Assembly: GCA_002348385.1 (NCBI GenBank)
Contig: DEBD01000034.1
Coordinates: 1 to 63,928 of the forward strand
Direction of reading: 5' to 3'
Source: Gammaproteobacteria bacterium UBA2965
GTDB lineage: Bacteria; Pseudomonadota; Gammaproteobacteria; Pseudomonadales; Azotimanducaceae
Length of the DNA stretch: 63,928 bases
Numbering within the stretch: position 1 is the first letter of the stretch; every line of letters begins with the position of its first letter. Positions 24,694 through 33,379 of this stretch are shown here, piece after piece. Below the pieces are notes generated by a model, which did no database searches, was not told the DNA's origin, and saw only the letters and a list, made by a program, of their open reading frames with translations. The translations under genes were made by a program, and so were the position numbers.

Positions 24694-25837
24694 CGCAGAC
24701 CTCCTCGAAGATTCGATCGAGGTAGCTGCGAAGCACGTCGAAGTAGCGGGGAATTTCCAGCAGAAAGGAGTCGTGGCCGTGCTGCGACTCGATGATGGCG
24801 CTGGCTACGTTTTTTCTCGCCGAAACCAGTGCGTCCACGATCTCTTTGGAGCGCTCGGTGGAGAATCGCCAGTCGGTGCTGAAAGAGACCACGCAGAACT
24901 TGCAGTTCGCCGCGGACAGCGCCCGGGCGAGATCGTCTTCGTGCTCCCGAGCGGGATCGAAATAGTCCAGCGCTCTCGTCATCAGGATATAGGTGTTGGC
25001 GTCGAATCGTTGGGAGAACGAGCGTCCCTGGTGGTGGAGGTAGCTCTCTACCTGAAACTGCACGTCGTGGCCGGGCTCGAAACCTCCTGATTGCAGTTCC
25101 CTCCCGAATTTCTGGCGCATGCCGTCGTCCGAGAGGTAAGTCACGTGGCCGATCATTCTGGCCAGCATCAATCCCAGTTCCGGGTTCTCGCCCAACTGAC
25201 TATAGTCGCCGCCGTGGAAACTTGGATCGGAGCTGATCGCCTGGCGAGCAATCTCGTTGAACGCAATGTTTTGCGCGGTGAGCCGGGCGGCGCACGCGAT
25301 CAGTACCGCGCTATGTAGCCGGTCGGGTTGGTCGATGGCCCACTGCATGGCCTGCATCCCACCCAGGCTGCCGCCCACTACGGCTGCGAATCTGTTGATG
25401 CCCAGATGGTCGGCCAGCAGCGCCTGGCTGCGCACCCAATCTTGTACCGTTACCGTGGGAAAGGTGGGACCGTAGGGTTTCCCGGTGTCGGGATTTTCCG
25501 AGGTGGGGCCGGTACTGCCGTGACAACCGCCCAGGTTGTTGAGGCTTACCACGAAGAACCGGTCGGTATCGATCGGTTTCCCCGGGCCCACGCAGCTGTC
25601 CCACCAGCCCGGCTTCGCGTCGTCTTGGTCGTGATAACCGGCGGCGTGATGGTTTCCGGACAACGCGTGGCAGATCAGTATGGCGTTGGATCGGTTCTCG
25701 TTCAGCGAACCATAGGTCTCGAAGACCAGGTCGAACGAGGCCAACCTTCCCCCGGCAGAGAGATGCAGGGGTGCGCCGTGGTGGTACACCTGAGGTGTGA
25801 CCACGCCAACGGATCGATTGGTTTGCGCCTGGGCCAT
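24683..25837 (-). CDS. metX: Homoserine O-acyltransferase MetX
   Basis: Acylates homoserine at the entry of methionine biosynthesis. Members encoded beside metW in gammaproteobacteria often use succinyl-CoA rather than acetyl-CoA, so I leave the acyl donor open. The 384-aa alpha/beta hydrolase fold protein has the nucleophile elbow VGGSLGGMQ (Ser157), SLNNLGGCHGSTGP oxyanion-side segment, STDWRFS with the acid and QHGHDSFL with the catalytic His (about 355). It is transcribed with metW, DUF4426, rdgB and hemW, all overlapping. A candidate promoter and inverted repeat lie upstream. Confidence 0.94.
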   Translation of the reverse strand: MAQAQTNRSVGVVTPQVYHHGAPLHLSAGGRLASFDLVFETYGSLNENRSNAILICHALSGNHHAAGYHDQDDAKPGWWDSCVGPGKPIDTDRFFVVSLNNLGGCHGSTGPTSENPDTGKPYGPTFPTVTVQDWVRSQALLADHLGINRFAAVVGGSLGGMQAMQWAIDQPDRLHSAVLIACAARLTAQNIAFNEIARQAISSDPSFHGGDYSQLGENPELGLMLARMIGHVTYLSDDGMRQKFGRELQSGGFEPGHDVQFQVESYLHHQGRSFSQRFDANTYILMTRALDYFDPAREHEDDLARALSAANCKFCVVSFSTDWRFSTERSKEIVDALVSARKNVASAIIESQHGHDSFLLEIPRYFDVLRSYLDRIFEEVCGEA

Positions 25838-25884
25838 GATCTGCGTGATGTTTCGCGTCGCCGCGCCAGTCTAAGGGGACGGCG

Positions 25885-25914
25885 AGTCTAAAGCATGGGC
25901 TTCGCGCCCATCAA
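25885..25914 (-). promoter_or_regulatory. Candidate metX promoter with inverted repeat in the spacer
   Basis: On the minus strand TTGATG (25914-25909), an 18-bp spacer and TAGACT (25890-25885). The spacer and part of the -35 are covered by a perfect inverted repeat ATGGGC-N5-GCCCAT (25895-25911). A second AGTCTAAG lies 17 bp downstream (25868). The arrangement resembles a repressor site in a promoter; the regulator is unknown. Confidence 0.35.
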
Positions 25915-25931
25915 GGCGCCGGGGCCGGGGA

Positions 25932-26483
25932 CTAGCTCATCAATCCGGCGAACATCTGAGGCAGCAGGCGCTCCACTACGCCCAGTATGAGAAACACCAG
26001 GATGGGAGATAGATCCAGGCCTCCCAGTGCCGGTAGCAGCTTCCTGGCCGGCGCCAGCACCGGTTCGGTAATCTGGTGCAGCAATGCCAGCGCGGGGTGA
26101 TAGTTTCCGGGTGCGATCCAGCTGGCGATGATGGCGATGAGAATGGACCACTTGAGGATGAAAAGATTCAGCAGAATGACGGCCAACACGCTGCTGGCGA
26201 GCATGGGTACCAGGCCCAGGCCGCCGTCGCTTAAGCCTGCCAGCGCGGCCAGCAGCAGGATGTGCACGACAACGGCAGCCACGAAAGAAGCCAGATCCAG
26301 GTTCTTGTAGCCTGGTACCACGAGGCGAACGGGTCGCAGAAAGATGTCGGTGGCCTTCACGATGCCTTGGGAGATGGGGTTGTAGAAATCTACCCGGCAC
26401 GCTTGCAGCAGAAAACGCAGAACGAATAGAAAACCTAGGATCTGGAGGACAAAATTAACCACATAGATGAGGACTTCACTCAT
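25932..26483 (-). CDS. YggT family membrane protein
   Basis: Integral membrane protein with two YGGT repeats, function poorly defined (linked to osmotic tolerance in some bacteria). From the ATG at 26483 it is 183 aa. Helices are visible near residues 5-26, 63-85, 95-115 and 150-175, with the repeat hallmarks ACRVDFYNPISQ in the first half and PALALLHQITEPVLAP in the second. The start overlaps the proC stop by 4 nt (ATGA). The yggS-proC-yggT order is conserved in gammaproteobacteria. Confidence 0.9.
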   Translation of the reverse strand: MSEVLIYVVNFVLQILGFLFVLRFLLQACRVDFYNPISQGIVKATDIFLRPVRLVVPGYKNLDLASFVAAVVVHILLLAALAGLSDGGLGLVPMLASSVLAVILLNLFILKWSILIAIIASWIAPGNYHPALALLHQITEPVLAPARKLLPALGGLDLSPILVFLILGVVERLLPQMFAGLMS

Positions 26484-27289
26484 GCACCGAACTCCTTGGC
26501 CAACTCTTCTGACCGGTCGCGGGCGCCGGCTAGCGCTTTGCCGATGATACCCGTGCAATCCGCCTCATCCAGTATGGACAGCGCTTTTTGGGTGGTGCCC
26601 CCGGGAGAGGTGACATTCTGCCGCAGGCGGTCGGGAGGCAGGCCCCCCTCCCTGGCCATGCGTGCCGCACCATGAGCGGTCTCTACGGTGAGCAGGGCCG
26701 CACTTTCGGTTGAAAGCCCCATTGCCTCGCCAGCCTTGATCATCGCCTCCATGAGGTAGAAAAAATAGGCTGGCCCGCTTCCTGACAGCGCCGTCACCGC
26801 GTCCAACATGGATTCGTCGTCAACCCAGATGGTCTTGCCCACCGCTGAAAGTACTGCTTGGGCAGCCCCTTTGAGTTCGGCGCTGACATGCTCGTTGGCG
26901 AACAGAGCGGTAATGCCGGCACCAAGCAGGGCCGGTGTGTTAGGCATGCAGCGCACAATCGGTTGGCTGTCGCTCGTCCATCTTTGCAGGCTTGTTGAAG
27001 AAACGCCCGCGGCGATAGAAACCACGAGCTGCGATGGCTGCAGCGGCAGTGCCTTGACCACACCGGCGAGAACCTGCGGCTTGACCGCCACCACGACGAT
27101 GTCCGCGTGGGCTATCGCTTCGGCGTTGTCGGACGTTGTCGAAACGCCGGCGGTTGCAAGCGCAGCCAACTGTTGGGCGTCTGGATCGGCTGCGCAGATT
27201 GTGCTGGCGTCGAATCCGTCGGCGAGCAGGCCGTTGATCAGGGCAGCCGCCATGTTGCCGGCGCCAATGAATGTAATGGAGGTGCTCAC
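26480..27289 (-). CDS. proC: Pyrroline-5-carboxylate reductase
   Basis: Last step of proline biosynthesis. The 269-residue protein has the NAD(P)-binding FIGAGNMAAALINGL at the N-terminus, VKPQVL, the MPNTPA segment and the C-terminal signature SGSGPAYFFYLMEAM plus VTSPGGTT. It lies 51 nt after yggS and overlaps yggT by 4 nt. Confidence 0.96.
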   Translation of the reverse strand: MSTSITFIGAGNMAAALINGLLADGFDASTICAADPDAQQLAALATAGVSTTSDNAEAIAHADIVVVAVKPQVLAGVVKALPLQPSQLVVSIAAGVSSTSLQRWTSDSQPIVRCMPNTPALLGAGITALFANEHVSAELKGAAQAVLSAVGKTIWVDDESMLDAVTALSGSGPAYFFYLMEAMIKAGEAMGLSTESAALLTVETAHGAARMAREGGLPPDRLRQNVTSPGGTTQKALSILDEADCTGIIGKALAGARDRSEELAKEFGA

Positions 27290-27340
27290 GGCAGCAGGTA
27301 TTTTCCTTGTTTGAGTCTGTTCGTCATGCAGGCGAGTCTG

Positions 27341-28060
27341 TTAGTCACGGGCTCCGAATATGTCGGTGCCGATTCGCACGTGGGTGGCGCCGGCGGCAAT
27401 GGCCTGCTCGAAGTCTCTGCTCATTCCCATTGACAAGCTGTCCCACGCTGGCCCTGCCATTGTGCTGAGGTCATCGAATAGCGTTCTCAAGCGGCCGTAG
27501 CTTGCCAGCGGGTCGGCATCGATGTGCAGTATGGTCATCAGTCCGCGCACGCGCAGGGCGGGAAGTTCGGCCACCTGTGAGAGCACCTTGGCTGTCTCAC
27601 CCGGTGCGAGGCCCGCCTTGGCTGGATCTTCGTCAACGTTTACCTGCAGGCACACTTGGAGCGTCTTTCCGTGTGGGCAGGCATCGTTCAACCGCCGGGC
27701 AATCTTGGTGCGGTCCAGCGTATGAACCCAGTGAAAATGCTCCGCGATGGCGCGGGTCTTGTTGGACTGGATGGCGCCGATAAAATGCCAGGTGGCATCC
27801 AGGTGGGCCAGCGCCTGAATTTTTGGCAAAGCCTCTTGCAGGTAGTTTTCGCCAAAGTTAGACAAGCCCGCTGCGTAAGCTGCCTCGATATCAGCCACTG
27901 GCTTGCGTTTCGACACGGCGATGATGGTAATCGATGCCGGGTCGCGATGTACGGCGCCCGCCGCATCGGCCACTTGGGCTTGAGTCGCCGCGATATGTTT
28001 ACCGATGGATTGCAAATTGAGGCCGCCAACTCCATCCCAAACTGGCATACGCCGTGACAT
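27341..28060 (-). CDS. yggS: YggS/PROSC pyridoxal phosphate homeostasis protein
   Basis: PLP-binding protein involved in B6 and amino-acid homeostasis. The PLP lysine is in AVSKRKP, followed by FGENYLQEA and WHFIGAIQSNK. The C-terminal phosphate site is LSMGMSRDFEQAI...TDIFGARD. The start is uncertain: ATGs at 28093, 28060 and 28048 are in frame, and I give 28060 (239 aa). AT-rich sequence with -10-like boxes at 28088-28105 separates it from the divergent pilT. Confidence 0.9.
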   Translation of the reverse strand: MSRRMPVWDGVGGLNLQSIGKHIAATQAQVADAAGAVHRDPASITIIAVSKRKPVADIEAAYAAGLSNFGENYLQEALPKIQALAHLDATWHFIGAIQSNKTRAIAEHFHWVHTLDRTKIARRLNDACPHGKTLQVCLQVNVDEDPAKAGLAPGETAKVLSQVAELPALRVRGLMTILHIDADPLASYGRLRTLFDDLSTMAGPAWDSLSMGMSRDFEQAIAAGATHVRIGTDIFGARD

Positions 28061-28149
28061 GGAGGTCCGGAGTTCGTGGTTAATCGGAAACATAGATAAT
28101 ACTATAACCGCCTCAACCCAGAGTTTTTGCGCGTAGGCAAGGATTGCTG

Positions 28150-29184
28150 ATGGATATCACGGAACTTCTCGCTTTCAGCGCCAAGCAGGGCGCTTCCGAC
28201 CTCCACCTGTCAGCCGGATTACCGCCCATGATTCGGGTAGACGGCGACGTCCGCAGGATCAATCTGCCCGCGCTTGAGCATACCGAAGTTTACTCGTTGG
28301 TCTACGAGATCATGAATGACAAGCAGCGCAAGGACTTCGAGGAGTTTCTGGAGACAGATTTCTCCTTCGAGGTGCCCGGCGTTGCCCGCTTCCGAGTCAA
28401 CGCGTTCAACCAGAACCGCGGCGCCGGCGCGGTATTCCGGACCATTCCATCGAAGGTACTCACGATGGAAGACCTGAACATGGGTCAGGTCTTTAAAGAC
28501 GTCGCCATGGTGCCCCGAGGCCTGGTGCTGGTGACGGGTCCCACGGGCTCGGGCAAGAGCACCACGCTGGCGGCCATGATCGATTTCATCAACGACAATC
28601 GTTACGATCATATTCTCACCATCGAGGATCCCATCGAATTCGTCCACGAGAGCAAGAAATGCCTGGTTAACCAGCGTGAGGTGCATCGCGACACCCACGG
28701 GTTCAACGAGGCGTTGCGCTCGGCCCTGCGGGAGGACCCCGACATCATCCTGGTAGGCGAGATGCGCGACCTGGAAACCACTCGGCTGGCGCTGAGCGCG
28801 GCCGAAACGGGCCACCTGGTATTTGGTACCTTGCACACCTCGTCCGCAGCAAAAACCATCGACCGTATCATCGATATGTTTTCGGGCGAAGAAAAAGACA
28901 TGATTCGTTCCATGCTGGCTGAATCGCTCCAGGCGGTAATCTCGCAGACGCTGCTAAAGCGAGCCAATGGCGGCCGCGTGGCGGCCCACGAGATCATGAT
29001 CGGCACGCCTGCCATTCGGAACCTGATCCGCGAGGACAAGGTCGCGCAGATGTACTCGGCCATGCAGACCGGCAGCGCGCAAGGCATGACCACGCTCGAT
29101 CAGTGCCTGCAGGATCTGGTTGCCCAGCGCACGGTCACGCGCGCGGTTGCGCGTGAGAAAGCCAAGATTCCGGAGAACTTTTAA
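28150..29184 (+). CDS. pilT: Type IV pilus retraction ATPase PilT
   Basis: Hexameric motor that depolymerises type IV pili, driving twitching motility and DNA uptake. From the ATG at 28150 (AAGGA 7 nt ahead) it is 344 aa. The N-terminal PAS-like domain precedes Walker A GPTGSGKST. The Asp box (ILTIEDPIEF), Walker B (IILVGEMRD) and His box (FGTLHTSSA) follow. The C-terminal AIRNLIRE motif needed for retraction is present. pilU follows after 14 nt. Confidence 0.96.
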   Translation: MDITELLAFSAKQGASDLHLSAGLPPMIRVDGDVRRINLPALEHTEVYSLVYEIMNDKQRKDFEEFLETDFSFEVPGVARFRVNAFNQNRGAGAVFRTIPSKVLTMEDLNMGQVFKDVAMVPRGLVLVTGPTGSGKSTTLAAMIDFINDNRYDHILTIEDPIEFVHESKKCLVNQREVHRDTHGFNEALRSALREDPDIILVGEMRDLETTRLALSAAETGHLVFGTLHTSSAAKTIDRIIDMFSGEEKDMIRSMLAESLQAVISQTLLKRANGGRVAAHEIMIGTPAIRNLIREDKVAQMYSAMQTGSAQGMTTLDQCLQDLVAQRTVTRAVAREKAKIPENF

Positions 29185-29198
29185 AGCGGTCTGAAAAT

Positions 29199-30341
29199 AT
29201 GGAATTCGAAAAACTCCTTAAGCTGGCTGTTGAGAAAGGCGCATCGGATCTATTTATCACGGCCGGTAAGCCCCCCATGCTGAAGATCAACGGCAAGCTG
29301 ACGGCGGCGGGTAAAGCGGTCCTTACGCCGGAGCAGTCCAGCGACCTGGTGCTGGGCATCATGAACCGGGAGCAGCAGGACGATTTCGTCAAGCACCACG
29401 AGTGCAACTTCGCCATCAATGCCGGCACACTGGGGCGCTTCCGGGTGAGTTGCTTCTACCAGCGCAACCTGGTGGGTATGGTGCTGCGGCGCATCGAAAC
29501 CACCATACCTATGATCGGAGATCTTGGATTACCCGGGATCCTTGAAGAACTTGCCATGACGCGCCGCGGGTTGATCATATTCGTTGGCGCGACGGGTACC
29601 GGCAAGTCCACGTCTCTGGCTGCCATGATCGGGCACCGCAATCAGAACTCCAGCGGCCACATCATCAGTATCGAAGATCCCATTGAATTCGTGCACCAGC
29701 ACCAGGGGTGCATCATTACCCAGCGCGAAGTGGGCGTGGATACGGAAAGCTTCGAAATGGCGCTGAAGAATACCCTGCGTCAGGCGCCGGACGTCATCAT
29801 GATCGGCGAGGTGCGCACCAGGGAGACCATGGAGCACGCCGTGGCCTTTGCAGAAACGGGGCACCTTTGCCTTTGCACCCTGCACGCCAACAACGCCAAC
29901 CAGGCGTTAGACAGAATCATTCATTTCTTCCCCGCAGACCGCCACACTCAGGTATGGATGGATTTGTCCTTGAACCTGCGTGCCATGGTGGCTCAGCAGC
30001 TCGTTCCCACTACCGACGGGGAAAGTCGACGCGCCGCCATCGAGGTGCTCATCAACACGCCCCTGGCCGCCGACCATATCCGCAAGGGCGATGTGCATCT
30101 GCTCAAGGAGCTCATGAGCAAGTCTACCGAGCAGGGGATGCAGACCTTCGACCAATCTCTGTACCACCTTTACTCCGAAGGCGAAATCTCTTACGAGTCG
30201 GCGCTGGCTCACGCGGACTCCGCCAACGATCTACGCTTGATGATCAAGCTGGGATCTGACGCCAACCGGGATCCGATGGCGGCAACGGAAGGGTTGAGCC
30301 TGGAAGAAGAGGAAGAGCCGAATTTCGGCCTGCGACGTTAG
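29199..30341 (+). CDS. pilU: PilT-dependent accessory motor ATPase PilU
   Basis: PilT paralogue that strengthens pilus retraction. The 380-residue protein carries Walker A GATGTGKST, IISIEDPIEF, VIMIGEVRT and CTLHANNANQ, plus the acidic C-terminal extension (LSLEEEEEPNF) typical of PilU and absent from PilT. It lies 14 nt downstream of pilT and converges on ruvX with a 16-bp gap. Confidence 0.94.
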   Translation: MEFEKLLKLAVEKGASDLFITAGKPPMLKINGKLTAAGKAVLTPEQSSDLVLGIMNREQQDDFVKHHECNFAINAGTLGRFRVSCFYQRNLVGMVLRRIETTIPMIGDLGLPGILEELAMTRRGLIIFVGATGTGKSTSLAAMIGHRNQNSSGHIISIEDPIEFVHQHQGCIITQREVGVDTESFEMALKNTLRQAPDVIMIGEVRTRETMEHAVAFAETGHLCLCTLHANNANQALDRIIHFFPADRHTQVWMDLSLNLRAMVAQQLVPTTDGESRRAAIEVLINTPLAADHIRKGDVHLLKELMSKSTEQGMQTFDQSLYHLYSEGEISYESALAHADSANDLRLMIKLGSDANRDPMAATEGLSLEEEEEPNFGLRR

Positions 30342-30357
30342 TCGCACCGATGCCCGT

Positions 30358-30762
30358 TCAATCAGCGGTTTGTGCCAACCATGATTCGACGATGAGCACC
30401 GCGGCCAGTTCATGGCTGGTTGCGCCCTTGTCGAGCTCTGCCGCCTCTCGCGCCGCTCGGGTGCTCAGCCGCTCGTCCACCATTGCCACCGGAATCTGAT
30501 AGCGGCGTTCCAGCTGGTTACCGAACGAACGTGCCCGCTCCGACATCTCGCTCTCGGTGCCGTCCATGTTGAGGGGAAGGCCCACCACTAGCTGCACTGG
30601 TTTCCACTCGTCGAGCAGCGTCTTTACCGCTTGCCAATTCGGACTGCCGTCCTTAGCCGCCAAAGTGGTCAGAGGCGAAGCGGTTTTTGTGACAAACTGT
30701 CCAACGCATCCGCCGATGTGGCGAAGCCCGAAGTCAAAACCGATAACGTAGCCGTCCTTCAC
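30358..30762 (-). CDS. ruvX: RuvX/YqgF Holliday-junction-resolvase-like nuclease
   Basis: RNase H-fold protein implicated in 16S rRNA 5' processing. The 134-residue protein has the first catalytic Asp in GFDFG (Asp10), GLPLNMDG, and VDERLSTRAA. The last helix reads KGATSHELAAVLIVESW, where most family members have Asp at the position of His117, so the third acidic ligand appears replaced. It follows yqgE closely, the standard yqgE-yqgF pair. The pyr genes that follow in Pseudomonas are absent here. Confidence 0.9.
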   Translation of the reverse strand: MKDGYVIGFDFGLRHIGGCVGQFVTKTASPLTTLAAKDGSPNWQAVKTLLDEWKPVQLVVGLPLNMDGTESEMSERARSFGNQLERRYQIPVAMVDERLSTRAAREAAELDKGATSHELAAVLIVESWLAQTAD

Positions 30763-30766
30763 TCGT

Positions 30767-31327
30767 CTACGAGTGACCGGCGTGGCCCGACATCAAGCGG
30801 AAATCGATCCCCAGCCCCGCTGCCGCTTTGTCCACGCGCTCGCCGAAGGGTGTGTTGAACAGCACCTCTTTGCTGCCGGGACAGTTCAGCCAGGCGTTGT
30901 CTTTTATTTCTCCTTCGAGCTGGCCGCTGCCCCAACCGGCGTAACCCAGGGCAACCAGAAAGTCGCGCGGGCCTTCGCCCCGGGCAATGGCTTCCAGCAT
31001 CTCCTGTGCCGTGCTCAGCATGAGGCCATCGTCAAGCGCCAATGAGGTGGCGAAATTGCCGTCGTCGCTGTGCAGCACAAAGCCGCGCTCGGAGGCCACC
31101 GGGCCCCCTTCCAGGATCTGCACGTCTGGGGCGACGCTGGTGGTTTCCAGCCCCATCTGAGCCAGCAGCTCCACCAGCGAAAGTTCGGAGGGGCGGTTCA
31201 CCACGATGCCCATGGCACCGTCCTCATTGTGCTCGCAGATGTAGGTGGCGGTGTCGGCGAAGTAGGTGCCTACCTGATTCGGCATGGCAAGAAGGAACTG
31301 ATTCTTCAGTGTGACGTTAGCTGTCAA
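30767..31327 (-). CDS. yqgE: YqgE/AlgH family protein
   Basis: Conserved UPF0301 protein; the P. aeruginosa homologue AlgH was named for an effect on alginate regulation, but its biochemical role is unknown. I chose the TTG at 31327, which has CAGGAG 8 nt ahead and gives 186 aa (reading LTANVTLKNQFLLAMP). Earlier in-frame starts would run through the tonB-like gene. Family blocks include GIVVNRPSELSL, LEGGPVASERGFVLH and ALGYAGWGSGQLEGEI. It overlaps the tonB-like gene by 11 nt and lies 4 nt before ruvX. Confidence 0.92.
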   Translation of the reverse strand: MTANVTLKNQFLLAMPNQVGTYFADTATYICEHNEDGAMGIVVNRPSELSLVELLAQMGLETTSVAPDVQILEGGPVASERGFVLHSDDGNFATSLALDDGLMLSTAQEMLEAIARGEGPRDFLVALGYAGWGSGQLEGEIKDNAWLNCPGSKEVLFNTPFGERVDKAAAGLGIDFRLMSGHAGHS

Positions 31328-32168
31328 GGCTTGCTCCTGCGCGGGAGAACTTCCAGGTGCGAATGATCTCAAGCTGATCGTACTGCTTGCGCATGTCGAC
31401 GGGAAACGCCTGATAGGGTGCGGCAAGCCGGACGATTCGCAGGGCCGCATTGTCCAGCACGCGGTGCCCGGAACTTTCCAAGATGCGCACTCCGTTTAAG
31501 GTGCCGTCGTAGCTGAGGATCACCAGCATGCGCAGGTTGCCGTAAACGTTGCCAGAGGGGTAGTTGGCATTACCGATGCGTTCCACTTTTTGGCGCCACA
31601 TGTTGAGATACGCGGCTTCCACCGCCGACTTAGTGGACACGCTTGTCAGTCGCTTTACGCGGGGTTCTTTCGCTTGTGCCTGACGCTCCTTGGCGATTCG
31701 CGCTTCCAGGCTTGCGATTTCCTGCACCATCTCACGCAGCGTTGGCGTGTCCGCGGCGAAGCCTATGGTTTCGGGCGTGGAGGTGGCATTGGTGGTGGTT
31801 GCTTCCTGCTCTGCACTGGTTTGCGTGGTGAGCAGCTCTTTCCTGGCCAGCTCGTTGCGCGGCGTATCGGTAGGGAGCGTAACCACCTCGTTGAATTGGT
31901 TCTCGAAAAAATCTGCCGCTACGTCGGTTGTGGTTTCCAACGTCTCTTCTGCGCTGCCGCTGCCCAACTGGTTGGATTGAGCGAGAAAATCCGCATCTTC
32001 GGGTGCCTGCTGGTCCGAATGCTGTGCCAGGGTGACGTCGATGGACAGGCTTTGCTGAAAATCCAGCTGGGAGCTGAAACCGATACCGAGGATCAGCGCG
32101 GCGTGCAGCGAGAGAGTCAGAAAAAGCGTGAAGCTCAATCGATCTCGGGGGGTAATCGCCGTGGACAT
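31317..32168 (-). CDS. TonB-like energy transducer
   Basis: Single-span envelope protein of 283 aa from the ATG at 32168. It has an N-terminal membrane anchor (LSFTLFLTLSLHAALILGIGF, split here as residues about 12-32), a long Thr/Glu/Gln-rich periplasmic linker with little proline, a short coiled coil (about 145-170), and a C-terminal TonB domain (YPSGNVYGNLRMLVILSYDG, VLDNAALRIVRLAAPY). No exbB/exbD is nearby. The gene matches the position of P. aeruginosa PA0406 (tonB3), which is needed for twitching motility, and it lies beside gshB and the pil-chp cluster here as there. Confidence 0.87.
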   Translation of the reverse strand: MSTAITPRDRLSFTLFLTLSLHAALILGIGFSSQLDFQQSLSIDVTLAQHSDQQAPEDADFLAQSNQLGSGSAEETLETTTDVAADFFENQFNEVVTLPTDTPRNELARKELLTTQTSAEQEATTTNATSTPETIGFAADTPTLREMVQEIASLEARIAKERQAQAKEPRVKRLTSVSTKSAVEAAYLNMWRQKVERIGNANYPSGNVYGNLRMLVILSYDGTLNGVRILESSGHRVLDNAALRIVRLAAPYQAFPVDMRKQYDQLEIIRTWKFSRAGASLDS

Positions 32169-32172
32169 TGGT

Positions 32173-33174
32173 TCAGTCGTGCGCGGTAGCTGCCGTTGGG
32201 GCGGATTCGATCTGGTCCATGAGCATGCCGCCGATGTCCAGCGAAAACTGTGCATCGAGTTCGCGAATGCAGGTGGGGCAGGTAACGTTAATCTCGGTGA
32301 GGTAGTCGCCGATGATGTCTATGCCCACAAAAACCAGGCCGCGCCGCTTGAGGTCGTCGCCCACCTGGCTGGCAATCCAGCGGTCGCGCTCGCTCAACGG
32401 ACGACCGACCCCGGTGCCGCCGGCGGCGAGGTTGCCGCGCGCCTCCCCAACCATGGGCACGCGCGCCAGCGCGTAGGGCACCGGCTCGCCGTTGATGAGC
32501 AGCACGCGCTTGTCCCCATCGACAATCTCGGGAATGAACTTCTGCCCCATGATCTGCTGCGTGCCGCCCCGGGTCAGGGTCTCCAGGATCACGCCCAGGT
32601 TGGCATCGTTCTGCATGACGCGAAAGATCGATTGTCCCCCCATACCGTCAAGCGGCTTGAATACCACGTTGCCGTGCTGGCGGTGAAAGTCCCGCAGCAC
32701 GTCCTCGGAGCGGCTCACCACGAGGGGTGGGCAGCATTGCGGATAGGCCGTGGCGAAAAATTTCTCATTGCAGTCGCGGATCGCCTGAGGGTTGTTGACC
32801 ACGCGCACGCCTTCGGCTTCGGCCCGCTCCAGGATGTAAGTGCTGTAGATGTACTCCATGTCGAAAGGTGGATCCTTGCGCATCATGATCACATCCAGGC
32901 TTGCCAGCGGTGTCAGGGCGGGTTCACCCAGGATGTACCAGTCGGTGGCATCAGCAGGGTCCAGCGATTCGGCAAATGGGTCGTTCAGCCTGAGGTTTCG
33001 CAGCATCCCGTAAGGTTTGAATTCGTGAAGCAGCATGTCTCCTTGGGTTAAATAACTTACTTCCCATCCGCGCCGTTGTGCGGCGCGAATCATGGCCAGC
33101 GTGCTGTCTTTTTGCAGTGACAGGCTGTCCAGAGGGTCCATGACGAAAGTGATTTTCAAGCGCGTAGACTCCAT
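32173..33174 (-). CDS. gshB: Glutathione synthetase
   Basis: Joins gamma-glutamylcysteine and glycine. The 333-residue ATP-grasp enzyme shows FVMDPLDSLSLQKDST, MRKDPPFDMEYIYSTYILE, FKPLDGMGGQSIFR, the GGTGVGRPLSERD region and GIDIIGDYLTEINVTCPTC. It is about 15 residues longer than E. coli GshB, at both ends. It is divergent from pilG across 205 bp and is followed within 4 nt by the tonB-like gene. The gap 33175-33379 has no convincing promoter, hairpin or small ORF that I could identify. Confidence 0.96.
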   Translation of the reverse strand: MESTRLKITFVMDPLDSLSLQKDSTLAMIRAAQRRGWEVSYLTQGDMLLHEFKPYGMLRNLRLNDPFAESLDPADATDWYILGEPALTPLASLDVIMMRKDPPFDMEYIYSTYILERAEAEGVRVVNNPQAIRDCNEKFFATAYPQCCPPLVVSRSEDVLRDFHRQHGNVVFKPLDGMGGQSIFRVMQNDANLGVILETLTRGGTQQIMGQKFIPEIVDGDKRVLLINGEPVPYALARVPMVGEARGNLAAGGTGVGRPLSERDRWIASQVGDDLKRRGLVFVGIDIIGDYLTEINVTCPTCIRELDAQFSLDIGGMLMDQIESAPTAATAHD

Positions 33175-33379
33175 GCCCGGCGGCGTTGGAAAAACAGTGT
33201 AACGTACTCACATGGGTACAGCGCGGCAACCGTAGTGAGATGAAATTCCCTTTCTTATCGGGTGTTTATAGATCGCTTCCACCTAAACATGGTAAAACCT
33301 TAACGAACGTCGGATAGGGATATGGCGTGGCGCGCTTTGGGGGCTCCGTCGTGTCAAATCGTTAACCAAAGAGCCAGTA

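Noticed and set aside
32128..33051. A 307-codon open frame opposite gshB
   Set aside because: gshB ATP-grasp motifs define the real gene; the antisense frame has no family resemblance.
33175..33379. Sigma-54 or other strong promoter for pilG
   Set aside because: TGGCG-type sequences near 33322-33345 do not have the required -24/-12 spacing, and no convincing -35/-10 pair was found.
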